Shown here: piece by piece, positions 9,437 through 22,483 of the stretch
Layout: each line of letters starts with the position of its first letter
Position numbering within the stretch: the stretch's first letter is position 1
Assembly (NCBI RefSeq): GCF_002259645.1
Contig: NZ_MWWV01000004.1
Span: 186,001 to 250,000, forward strand
Reading direction: 5' to 3'
Origin: Bifidobacterium tissieri
GTDB taxonomy: Bacteria > Actinomycetota > Actinomycetes > Actinomycetales > Bifidobacteriaceae
Length of the DNA: 64,000 nt
Notes under the pieces: generated by a model
Database searches by the model: none
What the model saw: only the letters and a program-made list of their open reading frames with translations
What the model was told of the DNA's origin: nothing
Position numbers and translations under genes: made by a program

Positions 9437-9783
9437 CGCGACGCTCACATACTGGAACCATGTCCATGGCATGGGTATGTATCTTTATCGTCTGAGCCTT
9501 ATGCCTCATTCCGGACGCTCGACCCCAGCTCAGGTCACGCGTGATGGTCGTTCTGCTACGAATCCGAGGGCGTGACGGTCTAGGGACATGTGAGGAGATC
9601 GAGGAACCGTAAACACGGTTTCATATATGCGTATATGCTCTGATGTTTGGCCTAATCCTGCCGCAGGCGTTGCTGTGGTGATGTTTGTGTGGACATCTCT
9701 GATTGATCCCCGATTGCATTCGTATTGACTCGGGCTCCCGTCGATACAAGATCATTGCGGATGCCCAACACGAGACCCCACGC

Positions 9784-9994
9784 CCCCACTACGCCCCCAA
9801 ATCAACGCGTGATGCGTGCGGCATCGCCGTGGCATTCCGCCAAGGCATACACCAATATGTCGAATATCCCAACTCGGTATACGTCACACCCCACTACGCC
9901 CCCAAATCAACGCGTGATGCGTGCGGCATCGCCACGGCAGAACATGAAGGCGTAACCAATACGTCGAATGTTCTGCCGTGGTGATGACGCTCCA
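9784..9994. repeat. Imperfect tandem duplication, 105-bp unit
   Basis: Positions 9784-9828 and 9889-9933 are identical over 45 bp and exactly 105 bp apart. The remainder of each unit is partly similar (AAGGC, ACCAATA and GTCGAAT are shared). Each copy contains CCAAATCAACGCGTGAT, which is the inverted form of the last codons of gmk (9994-10010). Confidence 0.85.
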
Positions 9995-10010
9995 TCACGC
10001 GTTGATTTGG
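9902..10010. repeat. Large interrupted inverted repeat overlapping the gmk 3' end
   Basis: Outer arms of 17 bp match perfectly: CCAAATCAACGCGTGAT (9902-9918) and its complement (9994-10010). Inner arms of 14 bp also match perfectly: CCACGGCAGAACAT (9932-9945) and ATGTTCTGCCGTGG (9968-9981). A gmk transcript could fold the whole 109 nt into one long hairpin, so it may serve as the gmk 3' end or terminator. No T-run is present. Confidence 0.75.
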
Positions 10011-10591
10011 TATTCGCGGGCGATGAGGGTCCACAGCTCCTCCGCCGCTTGTTCGACGGTGGTGTTGGTGATGGTGACGTCGAATTCGGATTCGGCGGCG
10101 AGTTCGACTTTGGCGGTTTCGAGGCGTCGGGCCTGCTGGGCGGGGGTTTCGGTGCCGCGGCCGATGAGGCGGCGCTTGAGTTCGTCGAAGCTGGGGGGTG
10201 CGAGGAAGACGTAGAGGACGTCGAGGCCGAGTTCGGGGGCGCGCTGTTTGACGCGGCGGGCGCCTTGGAGGTCGATTTCGAGGATGGTGGGGGTGTTGGA
10301 GGCGAGGTGGTCGAGGACGGGTTGGAGGAGGGTGCCGTAGTGGGCCATGCCGTGGACGACGGCGGTTTCGAGGAATTCGCCGGCGGCTTCTTTGGCTTGG
10401 AATTCCTGTTCGGTGAGGAACCAGTAGTTGATGCCGTTGCGTTCACCGGGTCGGGGTGCACGGGTGGTGGCGGAGACGGAGACCCAGATGTCGGGATGCT
10501 GTTCGCGGAGTTTGGCTTCGACGGTGCCTTTGCCAACGGCGGTGGGTCCGGTGAGAACGATGAGTCGTCGGGGGGATGCGGGGGTGGGCAT
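9995..10591 (-). CDS. gmk: Guanylate kinase
   Basis: This 198-aa kinase phosphorylates GMP to GDP using ATP. The P-loop LTGPTAVGKGT is at about residues 12-22. The GMP-binding segment SATTRAPRPGERNGINYWF follows, then the lid region and LEIDLQGARRVK. Length is normal. It is last in the efp-nusB-carA-carB-pyrF-gmk series. Codon use differs from its neighbours: Leu is nearly always CTC, Glu GAA, Lys often AAA and Pro CCC, whereas carB, metK and tuf favour CTG, GAG and AAG. Only the last codons (GAG GAG CTG) revert. The final codons form one arm of a large inverted repeat. Confidence 0.96.
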   Translation of the reverse strand: MPTPASPRRLIVLTGPTAVGKGTVEAKLREQHPDIWVSVSATTRAPRPGERNGINYWFLTEQEFQAKEAAGEFLETAVVHGMAHYGTLLQPVLDHLASNTPTILEIDLQGARRVKQRAPELGLDVLYVFLAPPSFDELKRRLIGRGTETPAQQARRLETAKVELAAESEFDVTITNTTVEQAAEELWTLIAREYQINA

Positions 10592-10631
10592 GGTTCTTCT
10601 CTCTTTCTGGGTTGGATGGGTTGGGACGACT

Positions 10632-10671
10632 GCACCCGGCTCCCCGCATGAAGGTGCGGGAGGCCGGGTGC
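10632..10671 (-). terminator. Hairpin between pyrF and gmk
   Basis: GCACCCGGC (10632-10640) pairs with GCCGGGTGC (10663-10671), and inner CCCGCA/TGCGGG extends the stem. It occupies the 95-bp pyrF-gmk gap. No T-run follows, so it may only attenuate transcription or protect mRNA. Confidence 0.45.
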
Positions 10672-10686
10672 GGATATGAAAAGAGT

Positions 10687-11850
10687 TCAGAGGTTGGTGG
10701 GACGGCTGTTGATCTTGAAACGATCATCGTCGCCGAGGATGTCGTTGCCACGGGCTACGGGTTTTGCCGGCTGCGTGGGGACGTATCGGGTGGATTTGAC
10801 CTCGGTGGTGGGGGTGGAATGCTGGGCGGGCTGCGGCAGTGGCTTGATGTGCACCTGGGGAGCGGTGCCGTCGGCGAGGTGGGCGGCGCTGAGGGCCGGG
10901 TCGAGTCCAGGGTACTTGGGTTCGGGTTCTGTGGCCTTTTCCTTGTCGCCTTCCTCCATGGCTTCGTAGAGTGCCTGACGAACGTCGATGGCGATGGCCT
11001 CGGTGGCCGCGGAGAGATCGGCGATTTCAGGGCCCTTGGAGGAGATGGACCGGGAGACGGTGACGAGCACGTTGCCTTTGGTGCCTTTGAAGACGGTCTT
11101 GAGGTCCTTGGCTTCAGCACCCTGCCATCCGTAGCCGGGAGACAGGATCGGTCCGGTGAAGACGGAGGGATCGACACCGCTGGTCTTCATCCACTGGCCG
11201 ATGGTGGCACCGATGATGAGGCCGACCGATCCCATGCCTTCCACTCCTTCATTGAAGTTCTGGGCGGCGTGGGCGACACCGTAGGCCACGGTCTGGCCGG
11301 GGAAGTCACCACGCTGGCGGATTGCGGACTGGAGGGAGATGCCTTCGGTGTTGGATGTGACGGATGCGACGAATACTCCCCTGCCGTTTTCAAGGGCTTC
11401 GCCGACCAGATTGGTCAGGGAACGGAAGCCGTAGTACGGCAGCAGGGTGATGGCGTCCGCCATCATGGGGGCATCGGGTTTGAGATAGGCGTCGGCGAGG
11501 GCCGACACGGTGGTGGGCAGACCGCCGCGCAGGCAGTCGACGATGGTGATGACGCCCATCTGGCGGGCGGCGAAGAGCGCACGCTCGAGCGCGGCGAATC
11601 CCTTGGATCCGTAGCGCTCGAACATGGGCATCTGGAATTTCACGGCTGCGGCACGGCCTTGAGCGGCCTGCAGCATGCGCATGGCGAATAACTCGGCACC
11701 TTTCGCATCGACGTTATAGCCCCATTTGGCGAGGAGCTTGCGATGCGGATCGATGCCGACGCACAGAGGTCCATACATGTCCATGGACGCCTTGAGTCGT
11801 TTACCGAATTCCGAACGTTGGACGATAGTCTGGGCCTCTGCTGCTGTCAT
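10687..11850 (-). CDS. pyrF: Orotidine-5'-phosphate decarboxylase (type 2) with C-terminal tail
   Basis: This 387-aa enzyme makes UMP from orotidine monophosphate, the last step of UMP synthesis. The type-2 pattern is seen in [12 protein letters not shown] (about residues 29-40), [12 protein letters not shown], the catalytic-loop [19 protein letters not shown], and [15 protein letters not shown]. The catalytic domain ends near residue 305. The rest is a Glu/Pro-rich, low-complexity tail that ends in [15 protein letters not shown] and is absent from textbook PyrF. The start overlaps the carB stop (ATGA), implying translational coupling. Confidence 0.94.
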   Translation of the reverse strand: MTAAEAQTIVQRSEFGKRLKASMDMYGPLCVGIDPHRKLLAKWGYNVDAKGAELFAMRMLQAAQGRAAAVKFQMPMFERYGSKGFAALERALFAARQMGVITIVDCLRGGLPTTVSALADAYLKPDAPMMADAITLLPYYGFRSLTNLVGEALENGRGVFVASVTSNTEGISLQSAIRQRGDFPGQTVAYGVAHAAQNFNEGVEGMGSVGLIIGATIGQWMKTSGVDPSVFTGPILSPGYGWQGAEAKDLKTVFKGTKGNVLVTVSRSISSKGPEIADLSAATEAIAIDVRQALYEAMEEGDKEKATEPEPKYPGLDPALSAAHLADGTAPQVHIKPLPQPAQHSTPTTEVKSTRYVPTQPAKPVARGNDILGDDDRFKINSRPTNL

Positions 11851-14800
11851 TTGAGTTCGCGCCTTTCCAGTTCGAACAGCTGCTGAGCATGTTCCTGAAT
11901 GCTCAGAATCTGATAATCCTGCTTCTTTACTGCCTCGATCGCCAGCAGCACCGCCGAGAACTCAGTGATGGTGGTGAACTGCGGGAGATCGGCGGCGATG
12001 GCAGCCGCACGAATGGAGTATCCATCCGAACGGGAGCCACGCGAGTTGGGGGTGTTCAGCACCATGTCGATCTTGCCCTCTTCGATGAGCTCGACGACAT
12101 TCTTTCCGGTGCTGCCTTCGGCATGACGCACCTTGGTCTCGTCGGAATCGAGACGTCCGGTGATCTTGTCGACAATATTGGATTCGATGCCGTAGCGACG
12201 CAGCACGGATGCGGTGCCTTCGGTGGCCCAGATATGGAATCCAAGCTCGACCAGACGTACAGCCATCAGCGGCAGCTGACGCTTGTCGGTATCGTTGACC
12301 GAGATGAACACGTTGCCGCTGGTCGGCAGGCCACCGTCGTAGGCAGCGAGCTGGCTCTTGGCGAACGCGTGCGGGAAGTCACGGTCGAAGCCCATGACCT
12401 CACCGGTGGAACGCATCTCAGGTCCGAGAAGGATGTCAACGGTCTTGCCGACCGGCGTGCGGAAGCGCTTGAACGGCAGCACGGACTCCTTGACGGCGAC
12501 CGGCTGTCCACGACGCACGTCACCACCGTCGCCGTGAGGCAGCAGCAGACCGTTGGCGCGCTGATCGGCGATGGTCTCGCCGGCCATGATGCGAGCCGCG
12601 GCCTTGGCCAGCGGGGTGCCGGTGGCCTTGGACGCGAACGGCACGGTACGGGATGCACGGGGGTTGGCCTCGATCACGTACAGGGTGTTCGACATGAATG
12701 CGTACTGCACGTTGACCAGACCGCGCACGTTGCAGCCGCGGGAGATGGCCAACGTGGCCTCGCGCAGACGACGGATCTGATCGTCGGACAGCGTGCTCGG
12801 AGGAAGTGTGCATGCGGCGTCGCCGGAGTGGACACCGGCCTCCTCCACGTGCTCCATGATTCCGCCGATGTACAGTTCCTCGCCGTCGAACAGGGCGTCG
12901 ACGTCGATTTCGATGGCGTCGGACAGGAACTTGTCGATGAGCAACGGGGACGGCAGACGACCGGAGACGACCATGTCGGCCTTGGCTTCGTCGAGGGCGC
13001 GAGCCACGTACTTATGCAGCTGTGCGTCATCGTACACGATCTCCATGCCGCGGCCACCGAGCACGTAGCTCGGACGGACCAGCACCGGGTAGCCGATGTT
13101 GTTGGCGGCTTCCTGTGCCTCTTCGAGGCTCAGCGCGGTACCGTAACGCGGTGCGTTGAGGCCTTCCTTGCGCAACACTTCGCCGAAAAGCTCACGGTTC
13201 TCGGCAAGATCGATGGCTTCCGGCGTGGTTCCGAGGATCGGGACGCCGGCGGCCTTGAGTCGGGCCGCGAGCGACAGCGGCGTCTGACCGCCGAGCTGCA
13301 CGATCACACCCTTGATCGGGCCCATTTCCTTCTCGGCCTCGTAGATCTCGAGCACATCCTCGAAGGTGAGGGGCTCGAAGTACAGGCGATCGGACATGTC
13401 GTAGTCGGTGGACACGGTCTCAGGATTGCAGTTCACCATGATGGTGTCGTAATCCTTGCCGAGCTCCTGCACGGCGTGCACACAGGTGTAGTCGAACTCG
13501 ATGCCCTGACCGATGCGGTTCGGGCCGGAGCCGAGGATGATCACGGCCTCGCGGTCGCGCGGACGGAGTTCGGACTCGTCGGCGTAGCAGCTGTAGTAGT
13601 ACGGCGTGACGGCGTCGAACTCGGCGGCGCAGGTATCCACGGTCTTGTACACGGGGTGCAGACCGTAGGTCCAGCGAAGCTCGCGGATGGTGTTCTCGCC
13701 TTCGTCGCCCAGACCACGCAGGTGTGCGATCTGCACGTCGGACAGGCCGGCCTTCTTGCCCTTCTTCAGCAGTGCCGGGGTGAGGGTCTTGGCGGCCTTG
13801 ATCTCCAGAGCGGTCTGGTCGATCAGCAGGAGCTGAGCGATGAACCACGGATCGATCTTGGTCGCCTCGAAGATCTGCTCGGCGCTGGCACCGCCCCAGA
13901 TGGCACGCTGCACCTGCTGGTAGCGGTGCTCGGTCGGCACCTTGATCTTCTCAAGCAGATCGGCGACCTCGGCGGCGTCCGGCTTCTCGCCGTCCCAGCT
14001 GAAGGCCATGTGACGCTTGTCGATGGAGCGCATGGCCTTGCCCAGGGACTCCTGGAAGTTGCCGCCGAGGGCCATGGCCTCGCCGACGGACTTCATGGAG
14101 GTGGTGAGGCGCTGCTCGGCGCCGGGGAACTTCTCGAATGCGAAACGCGGCACCTTGGTGACCACGTAGTCGATGGTCGGCTCGAAGCTGGCCGGCGTGG
14201 ACTGCGTGATGTCGTTGCGAATCTCATCAAGCGTGTAGCCGAGTGCCAGCTTGGTGGCGATCTTGGCGATCGGGAAGCCGGTGGCCTTGGACGCCAAGGC
14301 GGAGGAACGGCTCACGCGCGGGTTCATTTCGATGACGATGATGCGGCCGGTCTCGGGGTGCACGGCGAACTGGATGTTGCAGCCACCGGTATCCACGCCC
14401 ACACCACGGATGATGGCGATGCCGATGTCACGCAGCTTCTGGTATTCACGATCGGTGAGAGTGAAGCACGGAGCCACGGTGATCGAGTCACCGGTGTGCA
14501 CGCCGACGGGGTCCACGTTCTCGATCGGGCAGACGACGACCACATTGTCCTTGCGGTCGCGCATGAGCTCGAGCTCGAATTCCTTCCAGCCTTCAATGCC
14601 TTCCTCGATCAGCACCTCGTCCGTGGGCGAGTAGTGGATGCCTGCGCCGGCGATGCGGTGCAGCTCCTCCTCGTCGTGGGCGATGCCGGAACCGAGACCA
14701 CCCATGGTGAAGCTCGGGCGCACGACCAGCGGGTAGCCAAGCGTGTCGGCGATGCGGTCGCACTCCTCAAGGGAGTGCGCGATGAAGGATCGCGCGGATT

Positions 14801-15224
14801 CGGCACCGGCCTCGTCCACGACCTTCTTGAAGAGCTCACGGTCCTCGCCACGGTCGATGGCCTCCAAGGAGGCACCGATCAGTTCGACGTTGTACTTCTT
14901 GAGCACGCCGGCCTCGCCGAGCGCCATGGCGGCGTTCAGGGCCGTCTGTCCACCCAGGGTGGGCAGCAGGGCGTCGGGGCGTTCCTTGGCGATGATCTTC
15001 TCGAGGATCGGAACGCTGATCGGCTCGATGTACGTGGCGTCGGCCATTTCCGGATCGGTCATGATGGTGGCCGGGTTGGAATTCACCAGAATCACACGGA
15101 TGCCCTCTTCACGAAGCACGCGGCATGCCTGCGTTCCGGAATAATCGAACTCCGCGGCCTGGCCGATGACGATCGGGCCGGAACCGATGACCATTACGGA
15201 GTGAATATCGGTGCGCTTAGGCAT
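11847..15224 (-). CDS. carB: Carbamoyl-phosphate synthase large subunit
   Basis: This 1,125-aa subunit uses bicarbonate, two ATP and ammonia from CarA to make carbamoyl phosphate for pyrimidines and arginine. Two ATP-grasp halves are visible. The first has [20 protein letters not shown] (about residues 15-34) and [14 protein letters not shown]. The second has [19 protein letters not shown] and [15 protein letters not shown]. The C-terminal MGS-like allosteric domain follows ([15 protein letters not shown]). The start at 15224 ([10 protein letters not shown]) is chosen because the family begins there and it overlaps the carA stop by 8 bp. Upstream in-frame codons are inside carA and non-conserved. 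Confidence 0.97.
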   Translation of the reverse strand: MPKRTDIHSVMVIGSGPIVIGQAAEFDYSGTQACRVLREEGIRVILVNSNPATIMTDPEMADATYIEPISVPILEKIIAKERPDALLPTLGGQTALNAAMALGEAGVLKKYNVELIGASLEAIDRGEDRELFKKVVDEAGAESARSFIAHSLEECDRIADTLGYPLVVRPSFTMGGLGSGIAHDEEELHRIAGAGIHYSPTDEVLIEEGIEGWKEFELELMRDRKDNVVVVCPIENVDPVGVHTGDSITVAPCFTLTDREYQKLRDIGIAIIRGVGVDTGGCNIQFAVHPETGRIIVIEMNPRVSRSSALASKATGFPIAKIATKLALGYTLDEIRNDITQSTPASFEPTIDYVVTKVPRFAFEKFPGAEQRLTTSMKSVGEAMALGGNFQESLGKAMRSIDKRHMAFSWDGEKPDAAEVADLLEKIKVPTEHRYQQVQRAIWGGASAEQIFEATKIDPWFIAQLLLIDQTALEIKAAKTLTPALLKKGKKAGLSDVQIAHLRGLGDEGENTIRELRWTYGLHPVYKTVDTCAAEFDAVTPYYYSCYADESELRPRDREAVIILGSGPNRIGQGIEFDYTCVHAVQELGKDYDTIMVNCNPETVSTDYDMSDRLYFEPLTFEDVLEIYEAEKEMGPIKGVIVQLGGQTPLSLAARLKAAGVPILGTTPEAIDLAENRELFGEVLRKEGLNAPRYGTALSLEEAQEAANNIGYPVLVRPSYVLGGRGMEIVYDDAQLHKYVARALDEAKADMVVSGRLPSPLLIDKFLSDAIEIDVDALFDGEELYIGGIMEHVEEAGVHSGDAACTLPPSTLSDDQIRRLREATLAISRGCNVRGLVNVQYAFMSNTLYVIEANPRASRTVPFASKATGTPLAKAAARIMAGETIADQRANGLLLPHGDGGDVRRGQPVAVKESVLPFKRFRTPVGKTVDILLGPEMRSTGEVMGFDRDFPHAFAKSQLAAYDGGLPTSGNVFISVNDTDKRQLPLMAVRLVELGFHIWATEGTASVLRRYGIESNIVDKITGRLDSDETKVRHAEGSTGKNVVELIEEGKIDMVLNTPNSRGSRSDGYSIRAAAIAADLPQFTTITEFSAVLLAIEAVKKQDYQILSIQEHAQQLFELERRELK

Positions 15225-16452
15225 TGACACTACCTTCCTTGGAATCCTTGTGATTGAGCATGAGATCGACGAAGCGATCAAACAGATACGACGCGTCGTG
15301 CGGGCCGGCGGCGGCCTCGGGATGATACTGCACGGAGAACGCCGGAATGTCGAGGCATTCGAGGCCTTCGACAACATCGTCGTTGAGATCGACGTGGCTG
15401 ACGCGGGCCTTGCCGTAGTGGCCGTTGTCATACGGGGTGACGATGGTTTCACCGATCGGTGCGTCGACGGCGAAGCCATGGTTGTGGGCGGTGACCTCCA
15501 CCTTGCCGGTGGTCAGGTCCTTGACCGGCTGGTTGATGCCGCGGTGTCCGAACTTGAGCTTGTACGTGCCGAATCCGAGTGCGCGGCCCAGCAGCTGGTT
15601 GCCGAAGCAGATGCCGAAGAACGGATAGCCGGCGTCGAGCACCTTACGCAGCAGGTCCACGGTGTCGTCGGCGGTGGACGGATCGCCGGGGCCGTTGGAG
15701 AAGAAGACACCGGTGGGGTTCATGGCCTGAATCTGCTCGAACGTGGTGGTCATCGGCACGACATGGACGCGGCAGCCGCGCTCAGCCAGACGATGCGGCG
15801 TCATGGACTTGATGCCAAGATCCACGGCGACGACGGTGGCCAGAGGATCCTTGCCTTCGAATTCGCCAGTGGGCTCCACGGTGTAGGTCTCCTTGGTGGA
15901 GACTTCCGGTCCGAGGTTCGCGCCGCTCATGGTGGGCTGTGCAGCCACCTTGGCAAGCAGTACGTCGACCGGAACGATCTTGCCCGACTCGTCGGTCAGG
16001 GCGTCGCCGGAGAAGATGCCGGCGCGCATCACGCCTGCCGAACGCAGGTGACGGACCAGCTTGCGGGTGTCGATATCGCAGATGCCGACGATGTGCTCCG
16101 CCTGCAGATCATCATCGAGGCTGCCAGTGGCGCGCCAGTTGCTCACCACCGGGCTGGGGTCACGCACCACATAGCCAGACACCCAGATACGTGAGGACTC
16201 GGGATCCTCACGGTTCACGCCGGTATCACCGATGTGGGGGAATGTTTGGACGACGATCTGACGATCATAACTCGGGTCGGTCAGCGTTTCCTGGTAGCCG
16301 GTCATGCCCGTGGCGAAAACAATCTCGCCAAAGGTCTCGCCGACGGCTCCATATGGCTGGCCGACGTAGACCTGCCCATCCTCGAGGACGAGAACGGCAT
16401 TCGTTGCATCATAGCTACCCACGGCAGTGGGCTCGGACTCGTTGAGGCTCAC
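15217..16452 (-). CDS. carA: Carbamoyl-phosphate synthase small (glutaminase) subunit
   Basis: This 411-aa subunit hydrolyses glutamine and channels ammonia to CarB. The N-terminal CarA domain ([15 protein letters not shown]) is followed by a class-I glutamine amidotransferase domain with nucleophile Cys282 in [11 protein letters not shown] and the dyad His377/Glu379 in [12 protein letters not shown]. Length is slightly over the usual 380 aa because of a short N-terminal extension ([18 protein letters not shown]). It overlaps carB by 8 bp and follows nusB by 67 bp. No PyrR-type attenuator was recognised in that gap. Confidence 0.97.
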   Translation of the reverse strand: MSLNESEPTAVGSYDATNAVLVLEDGQVYVGQPYGAVGETFGEIVFATGMTGYQETLTDPSYDRQIVVQTFPHIGDTGVNREDPESSRIWVSGYVVRDPSPVVSNWRATGSLDDDLQAEHIVGICDIDTRKLVRHLRSAGVMRAGIFSGDALTDESGKIVPVDVLLAKVAAQPTMSGANLGPEVSTKETYTVEPTGEFEGKDPLATVVAVDLGIKSMTPHRLAERGCRVHVVPMTTTFEQIQAMNPTGVFFSNGPGDPSTADDTVDLLRKVLDAGYPFFGICFGNQLLGRALGFGTYKLKFGHRGINQPVKDLTTGKVEVTAHNHGFAVDAPIGETIVTPYDNGHYGKARVSHVDLNDDVVEGLECLDIPAFSVQYHPEAAAGPHDASYLFDRFVDLMLNHKDSKEGSVNA

Positions 16453-16519
16453 TAAATCCCCCTTAACAGCGGATTATCTCTGAAATCACCATACCCACGG
16501 GCGTGGATATAGGCGATGT

Positions 16520-16945
16520 TCAGTCATTGACGTTTTCTTGATTTTCTTCGGATTTCGCGGCCACTGCGGTCAGCAGGCCGTGAATGAAGTTGGGCGATTC
16601 GGCGTCGCACAGCGTCTTCGCGAGCGATAGCGCCTCATCGATGGCCACTCCTGCGGGAACCTCGTCGTTGTAGACGATCTCCCACGCTGCGATGCGCATG
16701 ATGTTGCGGTCGACCACCGGCATACGGGAGACCTTCCAGCTGGTGGAGCACTCCCCTAGCAGCTGGTCGATGTCCTTGCGGTGTTCGGCAACGCCACGCA
16801 CGATCTCGATGGCGTACTCGGGCAGCGGCGTCTGTGCGCCGGGGTGTTCGATGCGCTCAGCAAGAAGGGACAGGATGTCCTGTCCCTTCTCGTCGGCTTC
16901 ATACAACGTATTCAGAGCCCTTTTGCGGGCGGTGGAACGTGCCAT
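16520..16945 (-). CDS. nusB: Transcription antitermination factor NusB
   Basis: This 141-aa RNA-binding factor works with NusE (S10) at boxA sites to prevent premature termination in rRNA operons. The family signs are ARSTARKRALNTLYEADEKG at the N-terminus, VSRMPVVDRNIMRIAAWEI in the middle, and AIDEALSLAKTL with NFIHGLL at the C-terminus. The gene lies 21 bp after efp, a common pairing in Gram-positive bacteria, and before carA. The C-terminus is Asn/Glu-rich. Confidence 0.95.
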   Translation of the reverse strand: MARSTARKRALNTLYEADEKGQDILSLLAERIEHPGAQTPLPEYAIEIVRGVAEHRKDIDQLLGECSTSWKVSRMPVVDRNIMRIAAWEIVYNDEVPAGVAIDEALSLAKTLCDAESPNFIHGLLTAVAAKSEENQENVND

Positions 16946-16966
16946 GAAGGTATGATCCCCTTACGA

Positions 16967-17524
16967 TCAGTTCTCGCGACCGAGGTAGGAACCGTCGCGG
17001 GTGTCGACCTTGATCTTCTCGCCCTCGTTGATGAACAGCGGAACCTGAACCTCCGCACCGGTCTCGACGGTGGCGGGCTTGGTGCCAGCGTTGGAACGGT
17101 TGCCCTGCAGACCGGGCTCGGTGTGCGTCACGGTCAGCACGACGGAGGCGGGCAGTTCCACGCTCAGCGGGGTGCCATCGTGGAAGGACACGATGCAGTC
17201 GGTGCCTTCCAGCAGGAACTTGGAGTCGACAAGGTCACGCGGGATCATGATCTGATCGTAGGATTCCATATCCATGAAGACGAAGTTGTCACCGTCCTCG
17301 TAGGAGTACTGCAGCGTGCGGTTGTCGACGGTCTCGAACTGAATCTTCATACCGGCGTTGAAAGTCTTGTCGACGATCTTGCCCGACAGCACGTTCTTGA
17401 TGGTGGTACGCACGAAGGCGGGGCCCTTGCCCGGCTTGACGTGCTGGAACTTGATGACGGTCCACAGCTGGCCGTCGAGGTTCAGTACGGAACCGTTTTT
17501 GATGTCATTGGTAGTCTGTGCCAC
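16967..17524 (-). CDS. efp: Elongation factor P
   Basis: This 185-aa factor relieves ribosome stalling at polyproline stretches. It shows the KOW-like N-domain and the tip loop [12 protein letters not shown] with the central Lys, followed by two OB domains, including [19 protein letters not shown] and the C-terminal [20 protein letters not shown]. The start is taken as the GTG at 17524 (reads [11 protein letters not shown]) because AGGTGA lies at good spacing. A GTG two codons earlier (17530) is too close to that site. A small hairpin AATAGCC/GGCTATT (17565-17580) lies in its leader. Confidence 0.95.
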   Translation of the reverse strand: MAQTTNDIKNGSVLNLDGQLWTVIKFQHVKPGKGPAFVRTTIKNVLSGKIVDKTFNAGMKIQFETVDNRTLQYSYEDGDNFVFMDMESYDQIMIPRDLVDSKFLLEGTDCIVSFHDGTPLSVELPASVVLTVTHTEPGLQGNRSNAGTKPATVETGAEVQVPLFINEGEKIKVDTRDGSYLGREN

Positions 17525-17640
17525 GTTCACTCACCTATTTCATATTGATTACAGTGGAGCTTAAAATAGCCTTGGCTATTATGCCATACCGTCTATACAG
17601 GTATGTTCATGCTCCGTTCATATATTTGCTTTTATATAAG

Positions 17641-17675
17641 AAAATGCCTCGGACCCAATGGATCCGAGGCATTTT
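17641..17675 (-). terminator. Terminator after tuf (bidirectional form)
   Basis: AAAATGCCTCGGA (17641-17653) pairs perfectly with TCCGAGGCATTTT (17663-17675) around a 9-nt loop. The A/T flanks make it functional in both orientations. It ends the str operon 42 bp after the tuf stop and separates it from efp. Confidence 0.88.
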
Positions 17676-17716
17676 CTATTGCGCTAGTTCAAGCGTGTCG
17701 ATCCGTCTGAAGAAAA

Positions 17717-18916
<1,200 letters not shown>

Positions 18917-19035
18917 GTGTTTTTGTCCTCCTGGACGTCTCGTAGTTTGCCTGTGCAAACCATGCACAAGACACTCTCGACATATTACTGGGTTTTTTGG
19001 ATTTACGCCACTATATGCGCCTGTCGCCCCAGCGA

Positions 19036-19116
19036 ACAGTAGAAATTCTACTGTCCGCCGAAGACGAAACGGCGCATGGCGTGGCGCTGATCACCGACTA
19101 TGAATGCCGGTGATCA
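19036..19116 (-). promoter_or_regulatory. Palindrome and hairpin in the fusA-tuf gap
   Basis: ACAGTAGAA-A-TTCTACTGT (19036-19054) is a perfect 9-bp dyad. TGATCACCG (19088-19096) pairs with CGGTGATCA (19108-19116), starting 10 bp after fusA. The stem could be a leaky terminator or RNase barrier. The dyad may be part of a tuf-specific promoter region. The function is inferred only. Confidence 0.35.
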
Positions 19117-19125
19117 TAGCGTGGC

Positions 19126-21252
<2,127 letters not shown>

Positions 21253-21282
21253 GGGTATTCCTTAACTCTTATCCGAACGAAA

Positions 21283-21753
21283 TTACCAGCGGTAATGAGC
21301 GAAGGCCTTGTTAGCCTCTGCCATCTTATGAGTATCCTCGCGACGCTTGACAGAAGCACCGAGGCCGTTGGAGGCATCGAGGATCTCGTTGGCCAGACGC
21401 TCGGCCATGGTCTTCTCACGACGGGCGCGGGAGAAGTCGGTCAGCCAGCGCAGCGACAGGGTGTTGGCGCGGTTCGGCTTGACCTCGACCGGCACCTGGT
21501 AGGTGGCGCCACCGACTCGGCGGGAACGCACCTCGAGGGACGGACGAATGTTGTCCAGAGCGCGCTTCAGCACGGAAACGGGCTCCTGATCGGTCTTCTC
21601 CTTGACGATATCGAGCGCGGAGTACACGATGTTCTCGGCGATCGACTTCTTGCCGTCGAGCAGAATCTTGTTGATGAGCTGAGCAACCACCGTCGAACCG
21701 TAGATCGGATCGGGCAGGAGCTGGTGCTTCTTAGCGGGTCCTTTACGTGACAT
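21283..21753 (-). CDS. rpsG: 30S ribosomal protein S7
   Basis: This 156-aa protein binds the 3' major domain of 16S rRNA and nucleates head assembly. It begins [19 protein letters not shown] and ends [11 protein letters not shown]-like followed by [21 protein letters not shown], all typical. It starts 5 bp after the rpsL stop and is followed by fusA after 30 bp. In other bacteria S7 is the autogenous repressor of this operon; no such site was identified here. Confidence 0.98.
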   Translation of the reverse strand: MSRKGPAKKHQLLPDPIYGSTVVAQLINKILLDGKKSIAENIVYSALDIVKEKTDQEPVSVLKRALDNIRPSLEVRSRRVGGATYQVPVEVKPNRANTLSLRWLTDFSRARREKTMAERLANEILDASNGLGASVKRREDTHKMAEANKAFAHYRW

Positions 21754-21758
21754 TTCTC

Positions 21759-22130
21759 TTACTTCGCCTTCTTTGCTCCGTACAGGGAACGACCCTGCTT
21801 GCGGTCCTTGACACCCTGGGTATCGAGCGCGCCACGCACGATGTGGTAACGCACACCCGGCAGATCCTTCACACGGCCGCCGCGCACGAGCACGATGGAG
21901 TGCTCCTGCAGGTTGTGGCCCTCGCCCGGAATGTAGGCGGTGACTTCGATGCCGGAGGAAAGGCGCACACGGGCGACCTTACGCAGTGCCGAGTTCGGCT
22001 TCTTCGGGGTGGTGGTGTAGACACGGGTGCACACGCCGCGACGCAGCGGGCTGCCCTTCAGCGCCAAGGTCTTCGACTTCTTGGGCTTCGGCTGACGTCC
22101 CTTACGGACGAGCTGTTCAATCGTAGGCAA
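21759..22130 (-). CDS. rpsL: 30S ribosomal protein S12
   Basis: This 123-aa protein lines the decoding centre. Signatures are [15 protein letters not shown], the decoding loop [16 protein letters not shown] with the Lys associated with streptomycin response (PKKPNSA), and [17 protein letters not shown]. It leads the str operon with a leader of about 217 nt if the promoter at 22355-22383 is used. Confidence 0.98.
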   Translation of the reverse strand: MPTIEQLVRKGRQPKPKKSKTLALKGSPLRRGVCTRVYTTTPKKPNSALRKVARVRLSSGIEVTAYIPGEGHNLQEHSIVLVRGGRVKDLPGVRYHIVRGALDTQGVKDRKQGRSLYGAKKAK

Positions 22131-22347
22131 CTTAAGTTCTCCGATTCACATGGATTACTGTTCTTCTGTGGAGCCGCCACGCCGCGGCATGAAGACACGT
22201 TCCATGAATCGGAAAGTCGTATCAGCCACAGTCCACCGGCCCGATGGCCCTTCATCCTCAACTCGCCGTTACCGGTTCGTTTCCGTGGAATCCGGGATGT
22301 CCCACTCGAACGCAGCCCTAACATATGCCGCGTTAATGGCACACACA

Positions 22348-22383
22348 AATATTGATTATATCACAAGGCACGACTTTGCGACA
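22348..22383 (-). promoter_or_regulatory. Candidate str operon promoter
   Basis: On the minus strand a perfect TATAAT (-10) occupies 22355-22360. The sequence 17 bp upstream (22378-22383) reads TGTCGC, a weak -35. Position upstream of rpsL, in an AT-rich patch, supports it. The 353-bp gap 22131-22483 holds nothing else recognisable apart from the leader RNA. Confidence 0.5.
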
Positions 22384-22483
22384 CGCCGAACATCCCGCCC
22401 ATCGCATCGTCGGGAAAAGGATGCGCATGGCCGATGACGATGCCGGTCTTGCCCCGGTCACGTCATCGGCAACACGCATCGAA

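Larger units (their letters stand above)
8539..9994. other. Gene-free, repeat-rich island between convergent ilvD and gmk
   Basis: This stretch of about 1.45 kb carries no frame with a recognisable protein, good start or bifidobacterial codon usage. The small open frames present are under 95 codons and made of repeats. It contains the 50-bp-period dyad array (9046-9436), a hairpin pair at 9605-9637 (AACCGT/ACGGTT, then CATATA/TATATG) and the 105-bp duplication (9784-9994). Between 8539 and 9000 I see only AT-richer sequence without clear features. Confidence 0.7.

Noticed and set aside
9784-10010. Integration (att) site of a mobile element at the gmk 3' end
   Set aside because: Integrases duplicate gene ends as direct repeats. 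Here the copies are inverted relative to gmk, and no integrase or cargo is present.
11889-15227. Plus-strand open frame of 1,112 codons opposite carB
   Set aside because: It is an antisense shadow caused by high GC third positions in carB. Its translation is low-complexity His/Val/Leu/Gly-rich with no domain, and carB is unmistakable on the other strand.
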